From Micromonospora wenchangensis (GTDB taxonomy: Bacteria; Actinomycetota; Actinomycetes; Mycobacteriales; Micromonosporaceae): a stretch of 64,000 nt of DNA. The DNA is taken from positions 1 through 64,000 of the forward strand of contig NZ_MZMV01000037.1 in assembly GCF_002210435.1 (NCBI RefSeq), given 5' to 3'. Numbering within the stretch: the stretch's first letter is position 1; every line of letters starts with the position of its first letter. A program made the translations under genes and the position numbers. The notes beneath the pieces were generated by a model. That model did not search any database and had not been told where the DNA came from. It was given only the letters and a program-made list of their open reading frames with translations. Shown here in pieces: positions 1 through 7,637 of this stretch.

Positions 1-46
1 GGGGGTGGCGCGCGGGTAGTGTTCGAGGTGTTGGGTGGTTGGTCCC

Positions 47-64
47 GGTGACGCCCGCGTCACC
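47..64. terminator. Hairpin before rbfA
   Basis: A perfect 8-bp inverted repeat (GGTGACGC / GCGTCACC) with a 2-nt loop lies about 40 nt before the rbfA start. It could end transcription of the gene to the left of the window or simply be a leader hairpin. There is no U-tract, as is usual for GC-rich actinobacterial hairpins. Confidence 0.4.
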
Positions 65-102
65 GCTCCGGCCGCGGAAGGAACGCCCTGGAGGTGGGGG
101 AC

Positions 103-576
103 ATGACTGATCCGGCCAAGGTTCGCCGGCACGCCGAGCGGATTCGCGAACTGGTCGCCTCGGTGGTGCGGAGCCAGATCAAGGACCCCCGGCTCGGGAT
201 GATCACCATCACCGACGCCCGGATCACCGCCGACCTGCGTGACGCCACCGTCTTCTACACCGTCCTCGGTGACGCGACGGCCCAGGCCAGCACCGCCGCC
301 GCGCTGGAGAGTGCCAAGGGCATGCTGCGCAGCACCGTCGGCAAGGCCCTCGGGCTGCGTCACTCGCCCTCGCTGACCTTCGTCCTCGACGACGTGCAGG
401 ACCAGGTCAAGCAGATCGACGACCTGCTCGCCCAGGCCCGGCACGCCGACGCCGAGGTGCAGCGGCTGGCCGCCCAGGCCAAGTACGCCGGCGACGCCCA
501 GCCGTACCGGGTCGACGACGAGGACGACGAGGACGACGACGCCGCCACCGACACGTCAACGACGGACCGGCGGTGA
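103..576 (+). CDS. rbfA: 30S ribosome-binding factor A
   Basis: RbfA binds the free 30S subunit and helps 16S rRNA 5'-end processing and late maturation, notably in the cold. The 157-residue product starts MTDPAKVRRHAERIRELV and contains the typical VRSQIKDPRLGMITI segment and the single KH-like fold. ATG 103 is preferred over GTG 94 because a GGAGG sits 8 nt before it. The C-terminus (from about residue 130) is an unusually acidic tail of Asp/Glu, common in actinobacterial RbfA. The stop overlaps the next start by 4 nt, so the two genes are translationally coupled. In related genomes this gene follows nusA-infB, which would lie just left of the window. Confidence 0.95.
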   Translation: MTDPAKVRRHAERIRELVASVVRSQIKDPRLGMITITDARITADLRDATVFYTVLGDATAQASTAAALESAKGMLRSTVGKALGLRHSPSLTFVLDDVQDQVKQIDDLLAQARHADAEVQRLAAQAKYAGDAQPYRVDDEDDEDDDAATDTSTTDRR

Positions 577-1673
577 CGGCCGCCCCGGGCACGGCCGACG
601 AGCTCCGTACCGGGTCACCGTCCGCCGGCCCCGGCGAGGACGACTGGGCTGCCGCCGTCGCGGCGGTACGTGGCCTGCCGGCCGACGCCCGGGTGCTGCT
701 GATCTGTCACGTCAACCCGGACGGCGACGCGCTGGGCAGCATGCTCGGCTTCGGGCTGGGGCTGCGCCGGCTCGGCGTACACCGGTTGCAGGCCACCTTC
801 CCGGGGCCTCCCGAGGTGCCGGAGCCGTTCCGCTGGCTGCCGGGCCTCGACCTGCTCGTACCGGCGGACGAGGCGTACCCGGACCCGGATCTGGTGGTCT
901 GCTTCGACGCCGCGAGCGAGTCGCGGCTCGGTGACCTGGTCGACCGGCTCGACACCGCCGGCACCTCGATCGTCCTCGACCACCACGCCTCGAACACCGG
1001 CTTCGGCGCGGTACACCTGGTCGACCCGACGGCGGCGGCGACCTCGGTCGTCGCCGAACAGTTGCTCTCCCGGCTCGACGTGCCGCTGGACGCCGAGATC
1101 GCGACGGGTCTCTACGTCGCGCTGACCACCGACACCGGCTCGTTCCGGTTCGCGGCCACCACCCCCGAGGTGCACCGGCTCGCCGCCCGGCTGCTCGCCA
1201 CCGGCCTGCACCCCGGTGACATCTCCCGCGAGGTCTTCGACACCCGGCCGTTCGGCGCGGTCCGGCTCTTCGGCGAGGTGCTGGGGCGGGCCCGCCTCGA
1301 ACCGGAGGCCGCCGCCGGTCACGGCCTGGTCTGGACCGACGCCACCCTCGACGACCTGGCCCGGCACGACCAGCAGCCGTACGTGTTGGAGTCGCTGATC
1401 GACTCGGTCCGCTGCACCGCCGAGGCGGACGTCGCGTGCGTGCTCAAGCAGGTCGGGCCGGTCGAGTGGGCGGTGTCGATGCGCAGCAAGGGCGCCGTCG
1501 ACGTCAGCGCGGTGGCGGTGGCGTTGGGTGGCGGAGGTCACCGCTTCGCCGCCGGCTTCACCGGATCGGGCGACGCCGAGCAGGTCATCGCCCGGATCAG
1601 GGTGGAGTTGGCAGGTGCGCTGACGGGTGGCCCCGCCCACGCCGACGGGTGTCGGTCTTCCCGCACACGGTGA
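573..1673 (+). CDS. nrnA: DHH-family oligoribonuclease / pAp phosphatase
   Basis: This 366-residue DHH/DHHA1 phosphoesterase is predicted to degrade 2-5 nt RNAs and dephosphorylate 3'-phosphoadenosine 5'-phosphate in the cytoplasm, as known for NrnA of Bacillus and Mycobacterium. The N-terminal DHH domain shows the metal-binding HVNPDGDALGS and DHHAS motifs, and the C-terminal DHHA1 domain ends with the substrate-binding GGGGHRFAAGF segment near residue 320. The start is a GTG overlapping the rbfA stop (GTGA), which matches the conserved rbfA-nrnA operon of actinobacteria. The last 20 residues are low-complexity. Confidence 0.92.
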   Translation: MTAAPGTADELRTGSPSAGPGEDDWAAAVAAVRGLPADARVLLICHVNPDGDALGSMLGFGLGLRRLGVHRLQATFPGPPEVPEPFRWLPGLDLLVPADEAYPDPDLVVCFDAASESRLGDLVDRLDTAGTSIVLDHHASNTGFGAVHLVDPTAAATSVVAEQLLSRLDVPLDAEIATGLYVALTTDTGSFRFAATTPEVHRLAARLLATGLHPGDISREVFDTRPFGAVRLFGEVLGRARLEPEAAAGHGLVWTDATLDDLARHDQQPYVLESLIDSVRCTAEADVACVLKQVGPVEWAVSMRSKGAVDVSAVAVALGGGGHRFAAGFTGSGDAEQVIARIRVELAGALTGGPAHADGCRSSRTR

Positions 1674-1692
1674 CCCCGGGGAGAATCGGACG

Positions 1693-2100
1693 ATGGAGCA
1701 GCCGCACGAGATCGCCATGGACGTCCCCCGCGCCTGGGACAGGCCGGTGGTCACCGTGCCGGTGCTGGCCTGCCTCTCCCTGGTCGGTGGGCAGTTCCCG
1801 TCGTTCTCGGCACAGGCCAACATCTGGACGCTGGGCACCGGCGGCGCACTGATCTGGCTCGGCCTCGGCAACCGGGTGCAGCGTCGGCCGGCACCGCGCC
1901 GGCTGGGCCGGGGCACCGTCTGGTGGCTGCTGCCGGCGGCGCTGTTCGGGGTGCTCGAAGGGGCCACCTTCGTCATGGCGGTCGGCGACGAGTTCCCCAC
2001 CTTCTCCCGCCTGGCCGATCCGCTGCTGGAGGACCAACTGGTCCGCTCGGCGGCCTGGTTCGCCTGGCTGGCCGCATTCTGGGGGCTGGTACGGCGATGA
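1693..2100 (+). CDS. Small multi-pass membrane protein, function unknown
   Basis: Predicted product of 135 residues with three or four hydrophobic segments (VVTVPVLACLSLVGGQF, WTLGTGGALIWLGLGN, WWLLPAALFGVLEGATFVM, SAAWFAWLAAFWGLV), so probably an integral membrane protein. ATG 1693 follows a GGGGAGA at the right distance; upstream in-frame GTGs overlap the previous gene. The stop overlaps the next start by 4 nt (ATGA). I do not recognise a family. The coupling to the following 70-residue membrane protein suggests the two act together. Confidence 0.7.
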   Translation: MEQPHEIAMDVPRAWDRPVVTVPVLACLSLVGGQFPSFSAQANIWTLGTGGALIWLGLGNRVQRRPAPRRLGRGTVWWLLPAALFGVLEGATFVMAVGDEFPTFSRLADPLLEDQLVRSAAWFAWLAAFWGLVRR

Positions 2101-2309
2101 TGCGCACCCTCGCCATCAGCGGCTTCCTCGCATCGCTGGTGCTCTTCGCGGCCGTCGAGTGGGCCGCCCGCCGGGAGGGCTCCCGGATTCCGTCACTGGG
2201 CGACGTCTGCGCCTACGTCATGCGGTACGAGGTCGGTCCGGTGCCGGTCGGCCGGATCGGCGTGTTCGGGTTCTGGTGGTGGCTCGGCTGGCACTTCCTG
2301 GCCCGCTGA
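2097..2309 (+). CDS. Short membrane protein, DUF6186-like
   Basis: A 70-residue protein with an N-terminal transmembrane helix (about residues 4-22) and a second hydrophobic end (VFGFWWWLGWHFLAR). The pattern of a first helix, a polar link with RRxGSRIPSLGDVCAYVM and a Trp-rich end resembles short proteins annotated DUF6186 in Micromonosporaceae; the match is from memory. The start ATG overlaps the stop of the preceding membrane protein gene and is followed directly by a second ATG. Function is unknown. Confidence 0.65.
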   Translation: MMRTLAISGFLASLVLFAAVEWAARREGSRIPSLGDVCAYVMRYEVGPVPVGRIGVFGFWWWLGWHFLAR

Positions 2310-2570
2310 CCGCCTCCACCGTCCGGGCGTCGGCGGCCTCCTGCCGTTCTGCCCGGTGTTCGGTGGCTGAGACCGGGCCGATCTCTCCCACCCGGTGCGG
2401 GTGCGGTCCGTCCAGTTCGGTTCGTGCCTGGTCCGGGTCGTCGGGTGTCGCACCTCCGGCTGGTTCGACCGCCCGGCCCTCGTCCTACGCCGGGCCCGGC
2501 CGGTTCGGCCGTGTTCGGAGCGCCGTGCACGGGTCGTCCAGATGACGGGAAGAGTGGGCAGCATGTGGAA

Positions 2571-2584
2571 AGTAAACGTTAACT
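2571..2584. promoter_or_regulatory. AT-rich palindrome, possible operator
   Basis: A 14-nt near-palindrome AGTAAACGTTAACT (12 of 14 symmetric positions) stands out in sequence of over 70% GC. It lies in the non-coding stretch about 200 nt upstream of the 29-residue peptide gene. The symmetry and composition fit a binding site for a dimeric regulator, for example of the LacI type; this is inference only. Confidence 0.3.
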
Positions 2585-2787
2585 TGGGAGGGGCCGACGT
2601 CGCGCCGCGACGCAGGTCGCGGGCGGTGGTGCCACACCCGGTGCTGCCTCCCTCCAGGGTCTGACCGACCCGGGCTCACGCTGCCAGGCGAGCCGCTCCG
2701 GTGATCCCGGGCTGCCTTCCCGGCGCTCAGCAGGACCGCCCGTCCGGGCCACCTGTTCGGTGGTCCGCACCCTGGAAGGACACCGCC

Positions 2788-2877
2788 ATGGCGACCAAGC
2801 CCAAGACCGAGACCACCGACGAGGCCCGCGAGCAGATGCGCCGCGCGTTGCAGACCTCGATGGACACCCGTCAGTGA
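2788..2877 (+). CDS. Candidate 29-residue peptide
   Basis: A short open frame encodes MATKPKTETTDEAREQMR followed by RALQTSMDTRQ. Evidence that it is real: a strong GGAAGGA ribosome binding site 8 nt before the ATG, codons strongly ending in G/C, a sensible hydrophilic helical composition, and an 8-bp hairpin 32 nt after the stop. It is the only credible coding unit in 1.4 kb. I recognise no homologue, and no function can be assigned. It is too short for gene finders that use a length cutoff. Confidence 0.5.
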   Translation: MATKPKTETTDEAREQMRRALQTSMDTRQ

Positions 2878-2908
2878 CCCTGCCGTACCAGCGGTGACCC
2901 CGCCGCCC

Positions 2909-2928
2909 GGCTGAGTTCCGACTCAGCC
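2909..2928 (+). terminator. Hairpin after the 29-residue peptide gene
   Basis: Perfect 8-bp stem GGCTGAGT / ACTCAGCC with a TCCG tetraloop, 32 nt downstream of the short peptide stop codon. Its placement suggests a transcript that starts upstream of 2788 and ends here. Confidence 0.6.
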
Positions 2929-2929
2929 T

Positions 2930-3670
2930 GGCCCCGGTGGTCGTGGTCGCCCCGGCACGTTCTCGCTCGCCCCACCCGACTCGGCCCCGGGCCGGAGCCC
3001 CGGCGTCCGCCAGGCTCGGCCCCGGCCCAGGTGCAGCCCGACTCGGCCGTAGCGCCTGCTCTGGGTCGTCCCCACCCTGGCGTCGGCCGGGTTCGGCCCG
3101 GCCCGGCACCGGCTGGGTGCTCGGCTCTACCCGGCCCCGGCTGCGCTCGGTTCCACCCCCGGCCCCGGCTCCGGCCGCGTTCAGCGCGGCCAGGCCGAGC
3201 CGGGTCAGGCCGTGACCAACCGGCCCGGCGGTGTACGAGGGCGGCCCGCTCCGAGCCCGGCTCAGTCGACCCCGGCCCTGTGGTGTCCAGAGATCGCCCG
3301 GCTCACGCCGTGTTTCGAGCTGCCCGGTGAGGGCGGTTTCCAGAGGTCGCTCGGCCGGGTCGTGTTCGACCTGCGGCGACCGGGACGCCCGCGGGGCCGC
3401 CCGCCAGTCGATCGTGCTGCATCCGCACCGGCCGGCCCGGCCGTGTCCGGAGCCGGCCCGGTCCACCTCAGCACGGTCGGCTCGGCCCGCGTCTGCCCTG
3501 CCGGGTCGGCCTGCCTCGACCACGCCGGGCTGAACCCGACCCTTCGGGCCTGGCCGAGGCCCTGCGAAACCCGGCCCGCTGAACCCGCCCAGCCGGAACA
3601 CCCCGCCGCACCACTCCGCCACCACGAGCCCGACCCCGCGAACGCGGGTTCGCCGGGCCGGTTCCGTCGG
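2930..3670. repeat. Low-complexity GC repeats without a convincing gene
   Basis: About 740 nt built from loosely repeated words such as CTCGGCCCCGGCC, TTCGGCCCGGCC and CTCTACCCGGCCCCGG. Every frame is open for long distances only because stop codons are rare at this GC content; the translations are Arg/Pro/Ala strings with no recognisable motif, no ribosome binding site and no normal third-position pattern. I see no gene here. It could be a decayed gene or an expanded non-coding spacer. Confidence 0.5.
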
Positions 3671-3735
3671 TCACCGTCCGGTAAGTGATGCCCAGGCTTG
3701 CGTTCCTTACCGCAGGCATGCCAGGATCGGCGGCG

Positions 3736-5061
3736 ATGAGCCAGTCCACCGCCACCGCCACCGCGCTCGCCTCGCCGCGCCGGATCGCCGCGCTCGCCCT
3801 GCCCGCCCTGGTGGTGCTCGCGGCCGAACCGCTCTACGTGCTGGTCGACACCGCCGTCGTGGGGCACCTGGGCCGGGTTCCGCTGGCCGCGCTCGCCGTC
3901 GGCGGCACGGTGCTGACGCTCACCGCCTGGCTCGGCACCGTGCTGGCGTACGGCATCACGGGGCGGGCGGCCCGCCGGTTCGGTGCCGGTGACCGGGCTG
4001 CGGCGCTGGCCGAGGGCGTCCAGGCGTCCTGGTTGGCCTTCGGGGTGGGCGTGCTGGTCGCCGTCGGCATGCAGTTCGGCGGCGACGCGCTGGCGCGTAC
4101 CCTCGCCGGTGGTGGTGGCGAGGTGGCCGACACCGCCGGGCAGTGGCTGCGGATCGCGGCCCTCGGCGCGCCCGGCCTGCTGCTGGCCGCCGCCGGCAAC
4201 GGCTGGTTGCGCGGCATCCAGGACACCCGCCGCCCGCTGCTGTTCGTGCTCGGGCCGAACCTGCTCTCCGCACTGCTCTGCCCCCTGCTGGTGTACCCCG
4301 CCGGGCTCGGGGTGACCGGCTCGGCGGTGGCCAACGCGATCGCCCAGACCGTCTCGGGTGCCCTCTTCGTCGGGGCGCTGCTGCGGGAGCGGGTGGGCGT
4401 GCGGCCCCGGCCGGCGCTGATCCGCCAGCAGTTGGTGCTCAGCCGGGACCTGCTCATCCGGGGGCTCGCCTTCCAGGCCAGCTTCCTGTCCGCCACCGCC
4501 GTCGCCGCCCGGTTCGGCGCCGCCTCCGTGGGCGCCCACCAGATCGCGCTGCAACTGTGGTTCTTCACCGCGCTGCTGCTCGACGCGTTGGCGATCGCCG
4601 CGCAGGCGTTGATCGGCGCGACACTGGGCGCGGGCGACGCCGCCGGCGCGCGTGCCCTGGCCCGCCGGTTCGCGCTGCTCGGCGGCGTGTGCGGGGTGGC
4701 CTTCGCGGTGCTCATCGCCGCCGGGGCCGGCGTCGTGCCGTCCCTGTTCAGCTCCGATCCCGAGGTACGCGAGCAGGCGATGGTGGCGTGGCCCTGGTTC
4801 GTGGCGATGCAACCGTTCGCCGGGGTGGTGTTCGCCCTCGACGGCGTGCTCATCGGCGCCGGCGACATCCGCTACCTGCGCAACCTGACAGTGGTCGCGG
4901 CGGTCGGCGGCTTCCTGCCGGCGATCTGGCTCTCCTACGCGTTCGACCTCGGTCTGGGCGGCATCTGGGCCGGCCTCACCCTGCTCGTGGTGATCCGGCT
5001 CGTCGGCGTGCTGCTGCGGCTGCGGTCCGGCAGGTGGGCGGTGGTCGGCGCGGTGCGCTGA
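3736..5061 (+). CDS. MATE family efflux transporter (DinF-like)
   Basis: A 441-residue integral membrane protein with about 12 hydrophobic segments and the MATE pattern: an N-terminal half starting with ALPALVVLAAEPLYVLVDTAVVGHLG, and a related C-terminal half. MATE proteins export organic cations and drugs in exchange for Na+ or H+. Three in-frame starts exist: ATG 3688, ATG 3718 and ATG 3736. I chose 3736 because homologues begin close to the first helix, but none has a strong ribosome binding site. The gene stands alone and faces the next gene tail to tail. The natural substrate cannot be told from sequence. Confidence 0.9.
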   Translation: MSQSTATATALASPRRIAALALPALVVLAAEPLYVLVDTAVVGHLGRVPLAALAVGGTVLTLTAWLGTVLAYGITGRAARRFGAGDRAAALAEGVQASWLAFGVGVLVAVGMQFGGDALARTLAGGGGEVADTAGQWLRIAALGAPGLLLAAAGNGWLRGIQDTRRPLLFVLGPNLLSALLCPLLVYPAGLGVTGSAVANAIAQTVSGALFVGALLRERVGVRPRPALIRQQLVLSRDLLIRGLAFQASFLSATAVAARFGAASVGAHQIALQLWFFTALLLDALAIAAQALIGATLGAGDAAGARALARRFALLGGVCGVAFAVLIAAGAGVVPSLFSSDPEVREQAMVAWPWFVAMQPFAGVVFALDGVLIGAGDIRYLRNLTVVAAVGGFLPAIWLSYAFDLGLGGIWAGLTLLVVIRLVGVLLRLRSGRWAVVGAVR

Positions 5062-5106
5062 CGGCCGTGCTGCGACGGTTTCCGGCCGGAGCACCGCGAT
5101 CGCCGG

Positions 5107-6129
5107 TCAGCACTCCTCGCCGTCGCCGGCCCGCCAGCTCTCGTCGTAGACGTCGCCCGTCGGGGCCGGCGCGGTCCGACGACGCAGCGGTTCGGCCTCG
5201 GCCAGCGCCAGGAAACCCCGCCGCATCGCCGGGCAGTCGGCGTTCTGCAGGGTGATCCGGGCCGAGTCGAGCCAGAGACCACGCCCGGCCGGCCCGACGT
5301 CGTCCGGGTACGGCACCAGCCACACCACCTCGTCGCGCAGGGTGACCAGCTCCGCGCCCGGCCGGTACGCCTGGGGACGCCACAGGTCGAACGGGTAGGC
5401 CCAGACGAACCGGGTGGTGACCTCCAACGCCCGTACCCCGCTGGCGGCGGTGGTGGACCGGTACGTGATGGTGCCCCGGCCACGCACCTGCTCGTCGCGG
5501 TCCAGCCCCGGGTCGGCGCGGTCGGCGATCCGGCTGGCGAAGCCGAGGCTGCTGCCGGAGGCCAGGTCCCGACGGACGGAGTCGCGGTTCTGCGGGGCGA
5601 GCACGGCGAGGAACCCGTCCGGATCGCCGTCCAGCATCCGGGGTTCCACCCGCCCCTCGACCAGTGCCCGACGGACCCGCGCCAGCGCGTCGGTGACCTG
5701 CTCGGCGGTGAACGGCCCGGTCCGGTGGGCGGCGGGCGGCACGACGGCCGCCGCGCCCTCGGCGTACGCCTCGGCCGGGGTGGCGACGAACGGGCCGAGA
5801 CTGTTGCCGCTGGCGTCGGTCGGCCGGGGAGCGGGCGGCGACGCGCCACCGGGGCGGGGGAGCAGCGGTGCGCCGTCGTGCGCCCGTTGGACGAAGCGGA
5901 ACCCGCCCAGGGCGAGCCCGCCGACCAGCACCAGCACCAGCAGGACGCCCACCGCGCCCAGCAGCGTGCCGCCGTACCGACCCCAACGCAGCCGGAGCCG
6001 TTCCGAGCGGGTCAACTCGTGCTCCACCTCGGGTTCCCGCATCCAGGACGGAATCCGGACCGGCTCGTCCGCGGTGGCGACCGCCGCCCTGTCGGGGGGT
6101 GGGTCAGTGGGTGTCGGGTCGTGGGTCAC
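5107..6129 (-). CDS. Membrane-anchored protein with WMREPE motif, function unknown
   Basis: A 340-residue protein with a short cytoplasmic N-terminus, one transmembrane helix (YGGTLLGAVGVLLVLVLVGGLALGG without the ends, about residues 70-95) and a large extracytoplasmic domain. The cytoplasmic part carries RIPSWMREPEVEHELTRSER; a similar PEWMRHPE is found in the next protein upstream. The exported part is rich in acidic and aromatic residues and ends in a Cys pair region (NADCPAM and EEC). GTG 6129 is chosen because AGGGAA stands 8 nt upstream. No named family recognised. It probably forms an operon with the gene at 6247-6543. Confidence 0.75.
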   Translation of the reverse strand: MTHDPTPTDPPPDRAAVATADEPVRIPSWMREPEVEHELTRSERLRLRWGRYGGTLLGAVGVLLVLVLVGGLALGGFRFVQRAHDGAPLLPRPGGASPPAPRPTDASGNSLGPFVATPAEAYAEGAAAVVPPAAHRTGPFTAEQVTDALARVRRALVEGRVEPRMLDGDPDGFLAVLAPQNRDSVRRDLASGSSLGFASRIADRADPGLDRDEQVRGRGTITYRSTTAASGVRALEVTTRFVWAYPFDLWRPQAYRPGAELVTLRDEVVWLVPYPDDVGPAGRGLWLDSARITLQNADCPAMRRGFLALAEAEPLRRRTAPAPTGDVYDESWRAGDGEEC

Positions 6130-6246
6130 GCGGTGTTCCCTGGGTCGGACGGGAAGGGGGCGCATGATCCTCGCACCCGGGCGGTCGCGGCGCTGTCCCG
6201 TCCGGGGCCACGGGCGAGGACTGGCCCGGGGTGGGGGGCCACGGGC

Positions 6247-6543
6247 TCAGAGGGTGCCGGCGCGCATCCGGGCGAACAGGTAGAGCGCGCCGCCGACCAG
6301 CAGGCTGGCCAGCGTCGCCACCAGCACGAACGAGACGATCCCGGCGACCACCGGGTGACGTTCGCTGAATCGGCTGCGGTCGCGCCACCGCCAGAGCGAC
6401 AGCCGGGCCCGGCGGAGCGTCGGCACGGCCTCGACCAGCTCGGACAACCGCCGGCCGAGGGTACGACGGGGCGGCTCCGGGTGACGCATCCACTCGGGGA
6501 GTTCGACCCGGGCACGGTGTTCGGGCGGCGGCGGCGTGGTCAT
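6247..6543 (-). CDS. Single-pass membrane protein with WMRHPE motif
   Basis: A 98-residue protein with a cytoplasmic N-terminal half carrying LPEWMRHPEPPRRTLGRRL and one C-terminal transmembrane helix (about residues 66-90) followed by only seven residues. ATG 6543 has a GGAG motif about 6 nt before it. The shared P-x-WMR-x-PE motif and order helix-after-motif suggest common ancestry or a common partner with the following 340-residue protein, which is read in the same direction about 115 nt downstream. Function unknown. Confidence 0.7.
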   Translation of the reverse strand: MTTPPPPEHRARVELPEWMRHPEPPRRTLGRRLSELVEAVPTLRRARLSLWRWRDRSRFSERHPVVAGIVSFVLVATLASLLVGGALYLFARMRAGTL

Positions 6544-6624
6544 GCGGCTCCTGACGGGTGACGGAGGGCTCGTGGCGCGACGAGCATTGTGCCGTGCGGT
6601 GGCGGGCGGGATGGACCCGTCTGG

Positions 6625-6630
6625 CAGGCT
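6625..6630 (+). promoter_or_regulatory. Possible leaderless -10 box of truB
   Basis: CAGGCT lies 8 nt before the GTG start of truB. It resembles the TAnnnT boxes found at the same distance before other genes of this window, and no good ribosome binding site is present, so a leaderless transcript is plausible. Confidence 0.35.
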
Positions 6631-6638
6631 TGGCGGTC

Positions 6639-7523
6639 GTGAACGGTGACGGTCTGATCGTGGTCGACAAGCCTGGCGGCATGACGTCGCACGACGTGGT
6701 GGCGCGCATCCGCCGGTTGGCCCGTACCCGTCGGGTCGGGCACGGGGGCACCCTCGACCCGATGGCTACCGGGGTGCTGGTGATCGGGGTGGGCCGGGCC
6801 ACCCGGCTGTTGACGTACGTGATCGGGGCGGGCAAGAGCTACACCGCGACGGTCCGGCTCGGCCAGTCCACGGTCACCGACGACGCCGAGGGCGACGTGA
6901 TCGGGACCACGCCGGCCGGCGCGCTGACCGACGCCGCGATCCGGGCCGCGTTCGTGCCGTTGACCGGCGAGATCGACCAGGTGCCCAGCGCGGTGAGCGC
7001 CATCAAGATCAACGGAGAGCGGGCGTACAAGCGGGTCCGGGACGGTGAGCAGGTCGAGTTGCCCGCCCGGCGGGTCACCGTCTCCCGGCTCGACGTGTCG
7101 GCGATCCGCCGGGACACCCCGGACGTGATCGACGTGGACATCGACGTCACCTGCTCCTCCGGGACGTACATCCGGGCGCTGGCCCGGGACGCGGGCCTGG
7201 CGCTCGGCGTCGGCGGGCACCTCACCGCGCTGCGGCGTACCGCTGTGGGCAGTTTCACCCTGGCCGAGTCGGCGACCCTCGCGGCGCTGGAGCAGCGCGC
7301 CCCCGAGGTGGTCACCCTGCCCCTCGACACCGCCGCCGACAGGTACTTCTCCCGTCGGCAGGCCAGCGCCGACGAGGCGAAGGTGCTCTCCCACGGCGGC
7401 CCGCTGGACCCGGTGGGCATCGCCGGACCGTACGCCGTCTTCGGACCGGACGGCGGCCTGATCGCTATCGTCAGCGAGCGGGACGGCCGGGCCCGCGCGG
7501 AGATCGTGCTCGCCCCGGCCTGA
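6639..7523 (+). CDS. truB: tRNA pseudouridine(55) synthase
   Basis: TruB converts U55 of the T-loop of most tRNAs to pseudouridine. The 294-residue product has motif I KPGGMTSHDVV, motif II with the catalytic Asp in HGGTLDPMATGVL (near residue 43), the SAIKINGERAYK segment, and the CSSGTYIRALARDAG motif. A PUA-like C-terminal extension follows. The start is taken as GTG 6639 (VNGDGLIVVDKP), which matches the usual beginning of the family; the longer in-frame reading would give an unusual 27-residue extension. It is followed by ribF, a conserved pairing in bacteria. Confidence 0.95.
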   Translation: MNGDGLIVVDKPGGMTSHDVVARIRRLARTRRVGHGGTLDPMATGVLVIGVGRATRLLTYVIGAGKSYTATVRLGQSTVTDDAEGDVIGTTPAGALTDAAIRAAFVPLTGEIDQVPSAVSAIKINGERAYKRVRDGEQVELPARRVTVSRLDVSAIRRDTPDVIDVDIDVTCSSGTYIRALARDAGLALGVGGHLTALRRTAVGSFTLAESATLAALEQRAPEVVTLPLDTAADRYFSRRQASADEAKVLSHGGPLDPVGIAGPYAVFGPDGGLIAIVSERDGRARAEIVLAPA

Positions 7524-7637
7524 CCGGGCCGCGGGACGGCGCGGCGGGGACGACGGGCGCGGGGACGACGGCCGGCACGGCCGGCGGCGGTGGGTACGGG
7601 TGTGAGCCGGTCAGTGGTGGAGCAGGGAAGGAGCGGC

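Noticed and set aside
2542..2664. Possible 40-residue frame starting MTGRVGSMWKVNVN
   Set aside because: No convincing ribosome binding site, and the second half is Arg/Pro low-complexity sequence. The AT-rich palindrome lies inside it.
3212..3688. Possible 158-residue protein in the repeat stretch
   Set aside because: No ribosome binding site, Arg/Pro/Ala composition like other frames here and no homologue recognised.
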